The notes: generated by a model not told the origin, from the sequence alone. A DNA stretch of 64,000 bases from F22 sp963668535 (GCA_963668535.1 OY764867.1:310001-374000); one strand, 5' to 3'. Positions 45,351-54,814 are shown, numbered from the stretch's first letter. Numbers and translations are program-made.

Positions 45351-46982
45351 CTAGAATCCAATGAGTGATTCGTGCACTTCTTCTGGAAATTTCTTTTTAA
45401 TTCTATACCGTACAGCATACACCGTGCTAGGTTCAACATTTAAAAGGATAGAGATATCTTCTACCTTCATATCAATAATAAAACACACCATATAAAATCT
45501 GTCAGTAGATGTCACACGTCTTACAGCATGTCCTATCACCTTTTCCATGGCAGAGTAATCTACTTCATCCAAAGACGACAAATATTGTTCCTTGCGAGTA
45601 TCTGGAATAGGATGATGCATGATACATTGTCTCAATTTTTCGGCTTGATGCTTTGAAGGAGGTTGTTCTAAAGTGTGCATCATACCATTTAACGCTTCCG
45701 TCTTCTCCTTCACCTGCTCTTGCACTGCTTTTAGTTGCACATCATTTTCAGAACGTCGTTGACGATACACCAAAAAAACAAAGAAGAAAATTACCGACAC
45801 CAGACAAGTTGACAAGAGAGATAACAAGGTGAACATACGAGAGTTTTTCAACTTTTCTCTCATTTGAACGACCATTTTTTCAGCAATATGCGCACGCATT
45901 TGTTTGGCTACAGACTGCAATATCTCTGTTTCCTGTGTATCAGCAGCTCTTTTCTGCCATACCAACACAGAATCCGTATACTGAAAAGCTTTCTGATTAT
46001 TCCTATCTTTACGATAAATATGAGCCATACACTTGTAGCAATCCAGAAAAGCTCTCTCATAAGTAAGTTTAGACATATATCTTCGATCAGCATATCGCAT
46101 AGCTATACGCACGTACTGCAAGGCTTCTCGACTCCGATTCTGCTTCAGTAGCATATCAGCCCTTAGATTGTAAAGATTGACCATGGCATCGTAATAATAC
46201 GCAGTATCTTTTTTAAGTATTGCATAGGTAGCCCAATGCGTTGCTTTATCTATATAATGTATAACACTATCAGATTGAAATGGCAGAAGGTTTTTTTCAT
46301 ATAAAAGAGCTATCCTATAAAAGCCCCAAACAGGTTTCACATGGTACTTGTCAAGTATATCTAAAGGAATATGTACTAAATATTCATTGGCTTTTTGGGC
46401 ACTAGCTAAAACCTGCAAAGCATTTGCCTGACTAAGCAATCCATTCTCACTTTGATATTGATTCATAGTACAAACACCTTTCAGTGAATGGAAGTAATAA
46501 TGTACCAAAGGAGCTTCTACCTGATGAAGCAACATCTCAAATTCGATAAATAAGTGTTTGAGTGCCTCTTCATTTCTTGTCATAGAATAATACATGCCCA
46601 ACTTAAAATATAAATTCCCGAGCCACTCAATATACTTATCTTTTCTGTCCTTTATAAGCTGTAAACGTAGAATCGTTTGACGAATATTAGAACTCATCTC
46701 AACAAACTGATTTGTCTTTTCTAAATAGGCAAACCAATCAACTAAATTCTGTCGCTGTATATCATTTAAAGAAGCCGTATGAAGATCTTGTACATATTGG
46801 CGTAAACGCATCTCAAATGCTAACGTATCGGTGTAAACAGCTTGTTTGAAATGAAGAAATTCTTTTGCAATCCGTACATCCGATTTGCTCGGTCTAGCCA
46901 TACCAGTACGCGCCCAACTCTTACAGAGAAAGAGTTGTACTACAATGTACAGAAAGATAAAATATAGTTTGTGAATTTTCAT
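45351..46982 (-). CDS. Membrane-anchored TPR regulator with C-terminal helix-turn-helix
   Basis: About 543 residues from the ATG at 46982 (an ATG four codons upstream is also possible). A signal peptide is followed by a helical region of about 330 residues with TPR-like units (MVNLYNLRADMLLKQNRSREAL, AHIYRKDRNNQKAFQYTDSV). One membrane helix lies near 385-410 (LLSLLSTCLVSVIFFFVFLVY), then a coiled coil (VQEQVKEKTEALNGMM). The last 60 residues look like a LuxR/sigma-region-4 type helix-turn-helix (FIIDMKVEDISILLNVEPSTVYAVRYRIKKKF). The family is common in Bacteroidetes; the sensor faces the periplasm and the DNA-binding end the cytoplasm. The signal sensed is unknown. Confidence 0.8.
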   Translation of the reverse strand: MKIHKLYFIFLYIVVQLFLCKSWARTGMARPSKSDVRIAKEFLHFKQAVYTDTLAFEMRLRQYVQDLHTASLNDIQRQNLVDWFAYLEKTNQFVEMSSNIRQTILRLQLIKDRKDKYIEWLGNLYFKLGMYYSMTRNEEALKHLFIEFEMLLHQVEAPLVHYYFHSLKGVCTMNQYQSENGLLSQANALQVLASAQKANEYLVHIPLDILDKYHVKPVWGFYRIALLYEKNLLPFQSDSVIHYIDKATHWATYAILKKDTAYYYDAMVNLYNLRADMLLKQNRSREALQYVRIAMRYADRRYMSKLTYERAFLDCYKCMAHIYRKDRNNQKAFQYTDSVLVWQKRAADTQETEILQSVAKQMRAHIAEKMVVQMREKLKNSRMFTLLSLLSTCLVSVIFFFVFLVYRQRRSENDVQLKAVQEQVKEKTEALNGMMHTLEQPPSKHQAEKLRQCIMHHPIPDTRKEQYLSSLDEVDYSAMEKVIGHAVRRVTSTDRFYMVCFIIDMKVEDISILLNVEPSTVYAVRYRIKKKFPEEVHESLIGF

Positions 46983-47182
46983 ATATAAAAACATCTCACA
47001 AGAATAGCAGAATACTCGTAATAGCTGATAACACGAAGGTTAAGTAAAGTAATGGTCAACAACAAAGGGTTCACAATTATACTTATTTAAATCGATATAA
47101 ACAAATATTTTATCTTTTATATACTACTTCTAAGCTAAAAGAAGAGACTAATAGCATTATATTTAAATATTTCTAGACAAAA

Positions 47183-47214
47183 AAACCTTCAACTACGCGA
47201 ATAGTTGAAGGTTT
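47183..47214 (-). terminator. Terminator of the flavodiiron gene
   Basis: A 13-bp perfect stem (AAACCTTCAACTA with its complement, 47183-47195 and 47202-47214) around 6 bases. On the minus strand it ends in TTTTTTTG. It begins 26 bases after the stop. Confidence 0.9.
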
Positions 47215-47240
47215 GTATTCTTAATAGAATGTTTATATAT

Positions 47241-48431
47241 CTATTTTTTTACGGCTTGCGCCATTGCCTGCGCCAAAGCCCTTGCTTGCTCTGTACTATC
47301 ATTGTTTAATGATTGTTTCATCTCGACACCTTCATAAACAATATCCATATCGCATGCTTCAGCAAAAGACGATAATCTTTTCACAGCACATCCCGCCCAC
47401 GTGAAACTACCAAAGTACCCTAATTTACGGTGCTTAAGATCACGCATATTAATTTTACTAATTAAACTTTCAATAGGTGGGAACAACTCTCCATTATATG
47501 TAGGAGACCCAATAATCACCCCATTATACAAGTACATATCGCGTAATATATATGAAGCATCTGTTGTTGATGCATCGTATACACGAATATGCTGCACACC
47601 TTGTGCTGAAAGTTCAGCGGCAATTTCTTCAGCCATTTCTGCTGTATTGCCATACATACTTGCATATACTAGTACGACACCTTCGTCGGACTCCCCTTTG
47701 CTCAAGCGATCATACATATTGACAACTTCAGCTATCTTATCATGCCATACAGGACCATGCGTAGAACAAATATATTTTAGATCAAGATCGGCGAGCTTCA
47801 TCAATGCCTTTTGAACTGGGCCACCAAATTTGCCTACAATGTTTGAATAATAACGCACCATCTCCATCCAATAGGAAGCAACATCCATGTCCGAATCTAC
47901 AATAGCACCATTAAGAGCACCATAACACCCAAAGGCATCACCAGAAAAAAGTGTCGAAGTTGACACTTCATACGTCATCATCGTTTCAGGCCAATGCACC
48001 ATAGGAGTCATATAAAACTGTAATGTATGAGTACCTAATTTGATTTCCTCTCCATTTTTCACCTCATACAAATATTCTGACACACCGTAGAATCCTTGAA
48101 CCATGTTGAAAGTTTTCTTATTCCCGACGATTTGAATATTTGGATATTCTCTTTTGATTAAGCCGATAGATCCAGAATGATCTGGTTCCATATGATTGAT
48201 TACCAAATAATCTATCTGACGATCACCAATGATACTCTTAATATTAGCAAGATATCTCTCGAAACAACTAATCTCTATAGTATCAACAAGTGCTATTTTT
48301 TCATCAACAATAAGATATGAATTGTAAGTCACGCCCATAGGGAGCGGCCACAAACCTTCAAACAAGGTTGTACGACGGTCATTGGCACCCACATAATAGA
48401 TACCACCCGTAATCAAAGCATTCTTCTTCAT
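47241..48431 (-). CDS. A-type flavoprotein (flavodiiron protein, FprA family)
   Basis: 396 residues, cytoplasmic. The N-terminal metallo-beta-lactamase-like domain has the diiron ligands His80-x-Glu82-x-Asp84-His85 (NHMEPDHSG), a later His in MVHWPETM, Asp in FSGDAFG and His in CSTHGPVW. The flavodoxin domain (about 250-396) starts with VLVYASMYGNTAEMAEEIA and binds FMN. These enzymes reduce O2 to water or NO to N2O in anaerobes. It is divergent from a Crp/Fnr regulator gene, with 287 bp between, suggesting control by that regulator. Confidence 0.95.
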   Translation of the reverse strand: MKKNALITGGIYYVGANDRRTTLFEGLWPLPMGVTYNSYLIVDEKIALVDTIEISCFERYLANIKSIIGDRQIDYLVINHMEPDHSGSIGLIKREYPNIQIVGNKKTFNMVQGFYGVSEYLYEVKNGEEIKLGTHTLQFYMTPMVHWPETMMTYEVSTSTLFSGDAFGCYGALNGAIVDSDMDVASYWMEMVRYYSNIVGKFGGPVQKALMKLADLDLKYICSTHGPVWHDKIAEVVNMYDRLSKGESDEGVVLVYASMYGNTAEMAEEIAAELSAQGVQHIRVYDASTTDASYILRDMYLYNGVIIGSPTYNGELFPPIESLISKINMRDLKHRKLGYFGSFTWAGCAVKRLSSFAEACDMDIVYEGVEMKQSLNNDSTEQARALAQAMAQAVKK

Positions 48432-48481
48432 TATTATAAAGGGCTTTATAGGGTTTTAATTATACATTTTTTTGTAGTACA

Positions 48482-48513
48482 CAAATTTACGGGTAATTCA
48501 TGAAATACACAAA
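48482..48513 (-). promoter_or_regulatory. Promoter of the flavodiiron gene
   Basis: TTTG (48513-48510), 20 bases, TAAATTTG (48489-48482) on the minus strand, a perfect match, with a leader of about 45 bases. Confidence 0.7.
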
Positions 48514-48680
48514 TTATTTGCACACTAGTTCCTAGAGCTCTTTTACTAGCATTTACGCATGAAATATTTACAATAAGTTATTCGTAAAATTATCAAACAA
48601 AGCAAACTATACATTATTATATTTAGTCATACAAATGTATTTTTTTTGTTTTTTGCTATGTACTATTCCACTGAATTATG

Positions 48681-48688
48681 TATATTTG
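48681..48688 (+). promoter_or_regulatory. -7 promoter box of the Crp/Fnr gene
   Basis: TATATTTG, 30 bases before the ATG at 48719. The nearest TTTG upstream is 25 bases away, too far for a standard -33 box. Confidence 0.5.
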
Positions 48689-48718
48689 CGCTATACATAG
48701 CCTAATATACCAGAGAAT

Positions 48719-49420
48719 ATGATTAAGATTACCACTTCCGACATCAATGTATCTGAATATATTTCAGACATTTGGTTACCACTAAGTCAAGAACAAAGAG
48801 ATTATCTGAAGCAACATTTTACTATTCAGAGTTATAAAAAAAATGAAGCCATCTACTGCGAAGGAGAAATGGCTTCTAATTTGATGTGTTTAGTAAAAGG
48901 TAAGGTAAAAGTGTTCAAAGGTGGAGTTGGAGGTCGATGTCAAATTATTCGTATGATCAAACAAGGTGAATATTTCGGGTATCGTGCCTTCTTTTCCAAC
49001 GAAAACTATGTAACGGGAGCTGCTGCCTTCGAACCGACACTCATTTGTATGATTCCTTTGAAAGTCATCCGTGAACTAATTCTACAAAATTCAGCATTAG
49101 GACTCTTCTTTATTGAAAATTTATCATCAGATTTAGGCACAGCCGATGAACGTACTGTATCATTAACACAAAAACATATTAGAGGACGACTAGCTGAATC
49201 TTTGCTTGTTCTTCGTGACAATTATGGACTTGAATCGGATGGATCTACTTTAAGTATCTATTTAAGCCGTGAAGATTTGGCCAACCTGTCCAATATGACT
49301 ACTAGCAATGCGATTCGCACTCTATCACAATTTGCCCAAGAAAGAGTCATTGCAATTGATGGACGAAAAATTAAAATCTTAGAACTCAATCAACTGGAAC
49401 ACATCAGTAAAATCGGATAA
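48719..49420 (+). CDS. Crp/Fnr-family transcriptional regulator
   Basis: 233 residues. A cyclic-nucleotide-binding-like jelly roll (about 20-130; YKKNEAIYCEGEMASNLMCLVKGKVKVF and IKQGEYFGYRAFF) is joined by a long helix to a winged helix-turn-helix (about 165-225; LSREDLANLSNMTTSNAIRTLSQF). There is no N-terminal cysteine cluster of the FNR type, although four scattered cysteines (47, 57, 74, 110) are present. The effector is unknown. It is divergent from the flavodiiron gene and 11 bp upstream of rmuC. Confidence 0.92.
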   Translation: MIKITTSDINVSEYISDIWLPLSQEQRDYLKQHFTIQSYKKNEAIYCEGEMASNLMCLVKGKVKVFKGGVGGRCQIIRMIKQGEYFGYRAFFSNENYVTGAAAFEPTLICMIPLKVIRELILQNSALGLFFIENLSSDLGTADERTVSLTQKHIRGRLAESLLVLRDNYGLESDGSTLSIYLSREDLANLSNMTTSNAIRTLSQFAQERVIAIDGRKIKILELNQLEHISKIG

Positions 49421-49431
49421 AAAATCATTAT

Positions 49432-50898
49432 ATGGACTTATTTTTTATTGCAATTTTCTGCTGCTTGACAGTCTTTGTTATAATCACTGTATGGTTGCAG
49501 AAGCGTTATTATGCCTCTAAAATAGAAGAAATAGAAGAAAACTTTTCTCTACTTCTTGAGGATAAGATCTCAGTTATTCTACAGAAAACCCAGCAAATAC
49601 AAGAGGAACAAACACAAAAACTAGTCAAAGACCAGCAAGTGCAAATACAACAAATGCAACAAGCACATCGTTTGGAGAATCAACAGCTTTTTTCTCAACT
49701 TCGTACTGAATTGGGGACATCATTGAAAGAAAGGCATCAAGAAATAATACAAACACTCAACAATAATGTAGTAAATGTACACACACTGATTAAAGACAAT
49801 CAAGACAACCTACTCAACATCACCAAAGAGTATCAAACAACTATACAATCCGTCTTGAAAGCAGATGCCGAACATGTACAGAACACTCTAAAAGAATATC
49901 ACGAGAGTCTGCATACCCAACAAAAAGAACGATATGAAGGGATGAAAGTTCAGCAACAAGAATTGCTTCAGCGTACGGATAGACGCCTACAAGAAATGCA
50001 CGAAATGGTCAATGAAAAACTACAAAAGACACTCAATGACCGAATTGGAGAAAGCTTTAAACTCGTACGTGACCAACTTGAAAATGTGCAAAAAGGACTT
50101 GGAGAAATGCAAAACTTAGCACAAGATGTTGGTGGATTGAAGCGTGTATTGAGCAATGTCAAAACTCGTGGTACTTTTGGAGAAGTACAACTCGGGGCTT
50201 TGCTTGAGCAAATTATGCACCCTGAGCAATATGAAAAGAATGTCATTACTAAACCTGGAAGTAAAGACTTTGTGGAATTTGCGATTCGCATACCTAGCAA
50301 GGATCAAAATGATAATATGTTGCTTCTCCCTATTGATGCTAAATTTCCAAAAGAAATATATGAGCATCTGCAAGAAGCTTTGGAAGCTGGAGACAATGTG
50401 GCTGTAAAAGAAGCCAATCGTATCTTCGAAACAACCATCAAAAAGATGGCAAAAGATATACACGATAAGTATATAGCCCCTCCACATACAACAGATTTTG
50501 CTATCATGTTTTTGCCATTTGAGAGCATCTACAGCGAAGTAGTGCGTCGTACAGAATTGATGGAACAACTACAACGTGATTTTAAAATTGCAGTCACTGG
50601 GCCTACTACATTGGGAGCTATCTTGAATAGCTTACAACTGGGATTCCGCACTTTAGCTATACAAAAACGAAGCAGTGAAGTATGGGCCACACTTAGCAAA
50701 GTCAAAACAGAATTTAGTAAATTTGGAGATCATCTATCTAAAGTACAAAAGACATTGACCACTGCTGGCAACCAGCTAGAAGACGTTATTGGCGTACGTA
50801 CTCGTGCCATACAACGTACTCTACGTGCAGTTGGCACAGAAACGGAATCGCTCTCAGATACCACAAAAGATGATTCCTCCTTTTTTATTGACGAATAG
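49432..50898 (+). CDS. rmuC: DNA recombination protein RmuC
   Basis: 488 residues. An N-terminal membrane helix (about 2-22, FFIAIFCCLTVFVIITVWL) is followed by a long Gln/Glu-rich coiled coil to about residue 220. The RmuC nuclease-like domain (about 225-430) has GTFGEVQLGALLEQI, LPIDAKFPKEIYE and FAIMFLPFESIYSEVV. RmuC restrains inversions and rearrangements at short inverted repeats in E. coli. It is co-transcribed with the Crp/Fnr gene and followed by a clear terminator. Confidence 0.95.
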   Translation: MDLFFIAIFCCLTVFVIITVWLQKRYYASKIEEIEENFSLLLEDKISVILQKTQQIQEEQTQKLVKDQQVQIQQMQQAHRLENQQLFSQLRTELGTSLKERHQEIIQTLNNNVVNVHTLIKDNQDNLLNITKEYQTTIQSVLKADAEHVQNTLKEYHESLHTQQKERYEGMKVQQQELLQRTDRRLQEMHEMVNEKLQKTLNDRIGESFKLVRDQLENVQKGLGEMQNLAQDVGGLKRVLSNVKTRGTFGEVQLGALLEQIMHPEQYEKNVITKPGSKDFVEFAIRIPSKDQNDNMLLLPIDAKFPKEIYEHLQEALEAGDNVAVKEANRIFETTIKKMAKDIHDKYIAPPHTTDFAIMFLPFESIYSEVVRRTELMEQLQRDFKIAVTGPTTLGAILNSLQLGFRTLAIQKRSSEVWATLSKVKTEFSKFGDHLSKVQKTLTTAGNQLEDVIGVRTRAIQRTLRAVGTETESLSDTTKDDSSFFIDE

Positions 50899-50918
50899 AC
50901 CCAATAAACAATAAATAA

Positions 50919-50958
50919 AATAGCATGCACCAAAATATTGATGCATGCTATTATTTTT
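50919..50958 (+). terminator. Terminator of the crp-rmuC unit
   Basis: An 11-bp perfect stem (AATAGCATGCA with its complement, 50919-50929 and 50942-50952) around 12 bases, followed by ATTTTTTA. It begins 20 bases after the rmuC stop. Confidence 0.9.
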
Positions 50959-50977
50959 TACCGATATAACAAATCAG

Positions 50978-52138
50978 CTATTCTATATGGTTTACTTTCA
51001 TCTTTTGTACAAAACACAGCGAACAAACACTTAACATAGCTCCCACTACAAACGGAATTCTATAATCAAGTAGCCATAATGCTCCCCCCATTACTGGGAT
51101 GACAACTGCCGAAATGTGATTAATAGTAAAGCCAACAGCCATAGATGGAGCGATATCTTCTGGTTCCCCTATCTTTTGAAAATAAGTATTGATAGCCATC
51201 GAACATGGATAAAATATATTATCAATAATATATAAGACTCCTACTATCCAAGCAGTATCTATAAAAGCGTAACCTAAAAATATAAATACCATCCATCCAT
51301 ACTCCATGGAAAGTACAGCACGTTCGCTATACCTATTAATCATACGTCCTATAACAGGAGCCACAAAATAACTGATGATATTATTTAATATAAACAATGC
51401 AGTGACATAAGCTACACTGTAATGATGTCTCTGAACAAGTATAAACACCGCAAAAACGACAAAAATTTGTCGCCGTGCACCACTTAGAAAATTAATGACA
51501 TAGAACAGCCAATACTTTTTCTTGAACACCATCTTGCTGTTTTGCTTGGGTATATGCTTAGAAGTTGGATGTACAAACAATGCTCCTAAACCCACTATAA
51601 TAGCCACAGCACCTATAACACAAAAAATAGCTGGTATATCCATCACATACTGCAAGCCCAGAATAACACCTCCAACACAGATATTGACAATAGCGGTCCA
51701 ACTCAGCAACCGAGCAAAAACCAAAGGCGCTTGCTGGCGTGAAAAGTATTGTAAAATCAACGATTTTCGCGTTGTCTCAAAATAGTGCATGCCAACCGAC
51801 ATGGCAAAGGTCGTAAACACCAATCCCCAAAAACTTCCTAAAAAGCCGGCCGCAGCCACACCGACACCTAAGACAAAGACAGAAAGAGCACTTAGGCGAT
51901 GTTCCTTAAAAATAAGTAACAAATAAACAACCAATAAAGACAAAAAGCCTGGAACTTCACGAATGGACTGAATGGCTCCAACTTGAAATGCATTGATACC
52001 CACTTCATCAACAGCAAAGTTATTAAAGAGGGTACGCCAGCCCTGAAAACTAAAACCAACCACACATGTTAAAACAGTCAGATACCAATACATCTTATGG
52101 TTCTGATCAGAAAGAAGAATTCTTTGTTTTGTTCTCAT
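50978..52138 (-). CDS. MFS transporter of unknown substrate
   Basis: 386 residues with 12 hydrophobic segments in two six-helix halves. The first half has GWRTLFNNFAVDEVGINAFQVGAIQSIREVPGF and the family-type loop SVGMHYFETTRKSLILQYF; the second has the repeat-like loop RMINRYSERAVLSMEYGWM. I cannot assign a substrate from motifs. The gene has an unusually long leader of about 230 bases with a folded element at its start and a weak terminator-like hairpin, so its expression may be set by an RNA switch. It is not close to the AmpG-like transporter in the glycan locus. Confidence 0.85.
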   Translation of the reverse strand: MRTKQRILLSDQNHKMYWYLTVLTCVVGFSFQGWRTLFNNFAVDEVGINAFQVGAIQSIREVPGFLSLLVVYLLLIFKEHRLSALSVFVLGVGVAAAGFLGSFWGLVFTTFAMSVGMHYFETTRKSLILQYFSRQQAPLVFARLLSWTAIVNICVGGVILGLQYVMDIPAIFCVIGAVAIIVGLGALFVHPTSKHIPKQNSKMVFKKKYWLFYVINFLSGARRQIFVVFAVFILVQRHHYSVAYVTALFILNNIISYFVAPVIGRMINRYSERAVLSMEYGWMVFIFLGYAFIDTAWIVGVLYIIDNIFYPCSMAINTYFQKIGEPEDIAPSMAVGFTINHISAVVIPVMGGALWLLDYRIPFVVGAMLSVCSLCFVQKMKVNHIE

Positions 52139-52210
52139 AATAAAAAAATAGATAGTACGTATCTAGAAAATACACCCTGTTATTATATTCTTTACCTCAT
52201 GATGGCATCC

Positions 52211-52229
52211 AAAAACACTTTTCGTGTTT
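52211..52229 (-). terminator. Weak terminator-like hairpin in the MFS leader
   Basis: On the minus strand AAACAC-GAAAA-GTGTTT followed by more T (GTGTTTTTGG), between the folded leader element and the MFS start. The stem is only 6 bp and AT-rich; an attenuator is possible but uncertain. Confidence 0.35.
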
Positions 52230-52296
52230 AGCCAACTCTATATCTACGGTATATGATATTTTTTACATATTCGCCTTTTAGAATAGTCCAAAGACA

Positions 52297-52369
52297 ATCG
52301 ACATGAGGTAGCATTTTTAGCATCAGATCGGCGGGTATAATCTCACCCCTCAGAGGTCCTCATTTCGAT
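52297..52369 (-). ncRNA. Structured 5' leader element (riboswitch candidate) of the MFS gene
   Basis: The RNA starts next to an 11-bp helix with one mismatch (52358-52369 with 52297-52308; ATCGA-a-ATGAGG pairing CCTCAT-g-TCGAT) that closes a core of about 49 bases. The core holds CTGAG, GGGTGAGATTATACCC (which can fold as GGGT/ACCC) and GATCTGAT. TGAGATTATACCC and CTGAT are also words of TPP riboswitches, but the P3 stem and the GCGnAGGGA box are missing, so I do not call it TPP. The -7 box lies 6 bases upstream of the helix. Confidence 0.45.
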
Positions 52370-52375
52370 GTTTTG

Positions 52376-52383
52376 CAAAAGTA
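52376..52383 (-). promoter_or_regulatory. -7 promoter box of the MFS gene
   Basis: TACTTTTG on the minus strand, placing the start of transcription at the first bases of the leader helix. No TTTG was found at the -33 position. Confidence 0.5.
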
Positions 52384-52525
52384 CAACTATTTATTCATAT
52401 CTCCATGTAATATAAAGTAAAAAGCCACACCGTTCAATGCGTAATGCACCCCGTAGACAACTCTTAATTATACTTCATTTTTCACATAATCGACACAGTA
52501 ACCAAGACATTTTCCTTAGTTCTAA

Positions 52526-52557
52526 TTTGTGTTTTTCAACAGTTTTTCGTATATTTG
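52526..52557 (+). promoter_or_regulatory. Promoter of the trehalose synthesis gene
   Basis: TTTG (52526-52529), 20 bases, TATATTTG (52550-52557), a perfect match. It rules out the non-ATG start at 52529 and gives a leader of about 20 bases to the ATG at 52583. Confidence 0.75.
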
Positions 52558-52582
52558 TGGAAATCAGGAATTAACTACAGAA

Positions 52583-54814
52583 ATGAAGATTATGAAAAAA
52601 AAAATACACATTATATCCAACAGGTTACCTTTTAGCATTCTTGAAACGGATGATAAAGAGTATGAATTGCAACCTAGTGTTGGAGGTTTAGCCACTGGTA
52701 TGGCTTCAATATATAAGCAATATGGAGGCAAATGGATGGGATGGATGGGGCAACCATCAGATAATTACACGGAGAAAGAATTGCATAAATTAAATGGCCT
52801 CTTTCGAGAAAAAGCTTGTCTCCCTATACATCTTACTCAAGAAGAGATTCACCACTTCTATGAGGGATTCAGTAATCGAACAATTTGGCCTCTGTTTCAT
52901 TATTTTACTCAACATGCTGATTTCAAAAGTGAAGATTGGCAATCATACATAGCTGTCAATCAAAAATTTGCCGATACTGCCATCAAGAATATTGACGATG
53001 GCGATATGATTTGGGTGCATGATTACCAGCTGCTACTAGTCCCTCAAATGATTAAAGAGAAACGTCCCAATGTAACAGTGGGTTTTTTCTTACATATTCC
53101 CTTCCCTTCTTTTGAGGTGTTTCGCCTCTTACCATGGAGAAATGAGCTGATCAGTGGTATGCTAGGAGCTGATTTAATTGGATTTCATATTTATGATTAT
53201 CAACGTCACTTCTTTAGTTGCGTACGACGATTACTTGGATATGAAGTTTCATTTAATCAAATCATGCTTGAAGATCGTGTCATACTCTCAGATACATTCC
53301 CAATGGGTATCGATTATAATAAATTTGCACAAGCTGCAGAAGATATTATGGGACGTGTAGGTGATGATTGCTCACCATTTCAGCAAGAGCTTATCAAATA
53401 CTATGATAGAGGGGATAGAAAAAAATTAGTTTTATCCATTGATCGCTTAGATTACACCAAAGGGATTCCTCAACGCCTACATGCTTTTGATCGTTTTCTG
53501 GAAAAATATCCAGAACATCAGGGACAAGCTTCTCTGGTCATGGTCGCAGTTCCCTCACGTTCAGAAGTTGACCACTACCAACTACTCAAAAAAGAAGTGG
53601 ATGAGTTGGTCGGACAGATTAATGGGAAATATGGTAAATTAAATTATCAGCCAGTCCGTTATTTCTATCGTTCTTTGCCATTCGAATCACTAGTTTCTTT
53701 GTATTGCAGCTGTGATGTCGGATTAATCACTCCTGTACGAGATGGGATGAACTTGGTAGCCAAGGAATATGTTGCTTCTCGTGTGGACAATACAGGTGTT
53801 GTCATACTCAGCGAAATGGCTGGAGTCGCCAAAGAAATGGGCGAAGCCGTAATTATCAATCCATTAGATCAAGAGAGCATGGCTGATGCTATTCATGAAG
53901 CCCTTGTTATGCCTGTTGAAAAGCAAATAAACAATATTCAAACACTACGACAACGCATACAACAATACAATGTCTTCAAATGGTCGCAAGATTTTGTAGA
54001 CAAACTAAAAACTGTAGAGGATTTGCAACAAGCATTTTATGCCAAACATATCAATGCAAGTGTTCGAAATGGATTGACTAAACGTCTTAAATCAGCAAAT
54101 AAAAGAATGATCTTCTTGGATTATGATGGTACGCTTACAAACTTTGTAAAAAATCCACAAGATGCCTATCCTGATCAAGAGTTGAAAACGTATATCAAAG
54201 CACTGGCCAGAAACCAGCACAACACCGTAACGATTATAAGTGGACGAGATAGAGAAACTTTAGGAAGGTGGTTTAAAGATATACCAGTCAATTTAGTCTG
54301 CGAACATGGTGTATGGTACCGTCCATGTGGTGGGGAGTGGGAAATGATTGCTATTGTTTCAAATGACTGGATGAAATATATTCAGCCCGTTATGGAAGAA
54401 TATGTAGTACGTACTCCTGGTAGCTTTATTGAGAAGAAAAATTATTCTTTAGTGTGGCATTATCGTAAAGCCGAATTGGATCAAAGTGAACTACGTGTCA
54501 ATGAACTGCGTGCTGCCTTAAGTGCTCTTATCTCAAACCACAACCTTGAAATTATGGAAGGAAATAAAGTTATTGAGGTTAAAAATGGAGGAATAAACAA
54601 AGGTACTGCTGCTCAGTATGTCATGAAAGATACGTGCTATGATGAAATTATTGCAATAGGAGATGATTGGACAGATGAATACATGTTCAAAGGACTACCT
54701 GATAATGCAATCACCATCAAAGTAGGATTGACCAATACATATGCAAACTACAAATTAGAATCGGTCAAAGCAGTACGTAAATTGCTGCTTCATTGGATAG
54801 AAAACCTTGATTAA
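52583..54814 (+). CDS. Bifunctional trehalose-6-phosphate synthase/phosphatase
   Basis: About 743 residues from the ATG at 52583; the ATG at 52592 is an equal alternative. The OtsA-like GT20 domain (about 1-485) has IISNRLPFSI, the SVGGLATGM loop, WVHDYQLLLVPQMI, LSIDRLDYTKGIPQRL and DGMNLVAKEYVA. The OtsB-like HAD phosphatase (about 505-735) has FLDYDGTLTNF, TIISGRDRETLGRWF and IAIGDDWTDEYMF. It makes trehalose from UDP-glucose and glucose-6-phosphate in the cytoplasm as an osmolyte or stress sugar. It converges on the GH15 gene. Confidence 0.95.
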   Translation: MKIMKKKIHIISNRLPFSILETDDKEYELQPSVGGLATGMASIYKQYGGKWMGWMGQPSDNYTEKELHKLNGLFREKACLPIHLTQEEIHHFYEGFSNRTIWPLFHYFTQHADFKSEDWQSYIAVNQKFADTAIKNIDDGDMIWVHDYQLLLVPQMIKEKRPNVTVGFFLHIPFPSFEVFRLLPWRNELISGMLGADLIGFHIYDYQRHFFSCVRRLLGYEVSFNQIMLEDRVILSDTFPMGIDYNKFAQAAEDIMGRVGDDCSPFQQELIKYYDRGDRKKLVLSIDRLDYTKGIPQRLHAFDRFLEKYPEHQGQASLVMVAVPSRSEVDHYQLLKKEVDELVGQINGKYGKLNYQPVRYFYRSLPFESLVSLYCSCDVGLITPVRDGMNLVAKEYVASRVDNTGVVILSEMAGVAKEMGEAVIINPLDQESMADAIHEALVMPVEKQINNIQTLRQRIQQYNVFKWSQDFVDKLKTVEDLQQAFYAKHINASVRNGLTKRLKSANKRMIFLDYDGTLTNFVKNPQDAYPDQELKTYIKALARNQHNTVTIISGRDRETLGRWFKDIPVNLVCEHGVWYRPCGGEWEMIAIVSNDWMKYIQPVMEEYVVRTPGSFIEKKNYSLVWHYRKAELDQSELRVNELRAALSALISNHNLEIMEGNKVIEVKNGGINKGTAAQYVMKDTCYDEIIAIGDDWTDEYMFKGLPDNAITIKVGLTNTYANYKLESVKAVRKLLLHWIENLD

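Noticed and set aside
52297..52369. Calling the MFS leader a TPP riboswitch
   Set aside because: The P3 stem and the conserved GCGnAGGGA segment are absent, so only a structured leader is claimed.
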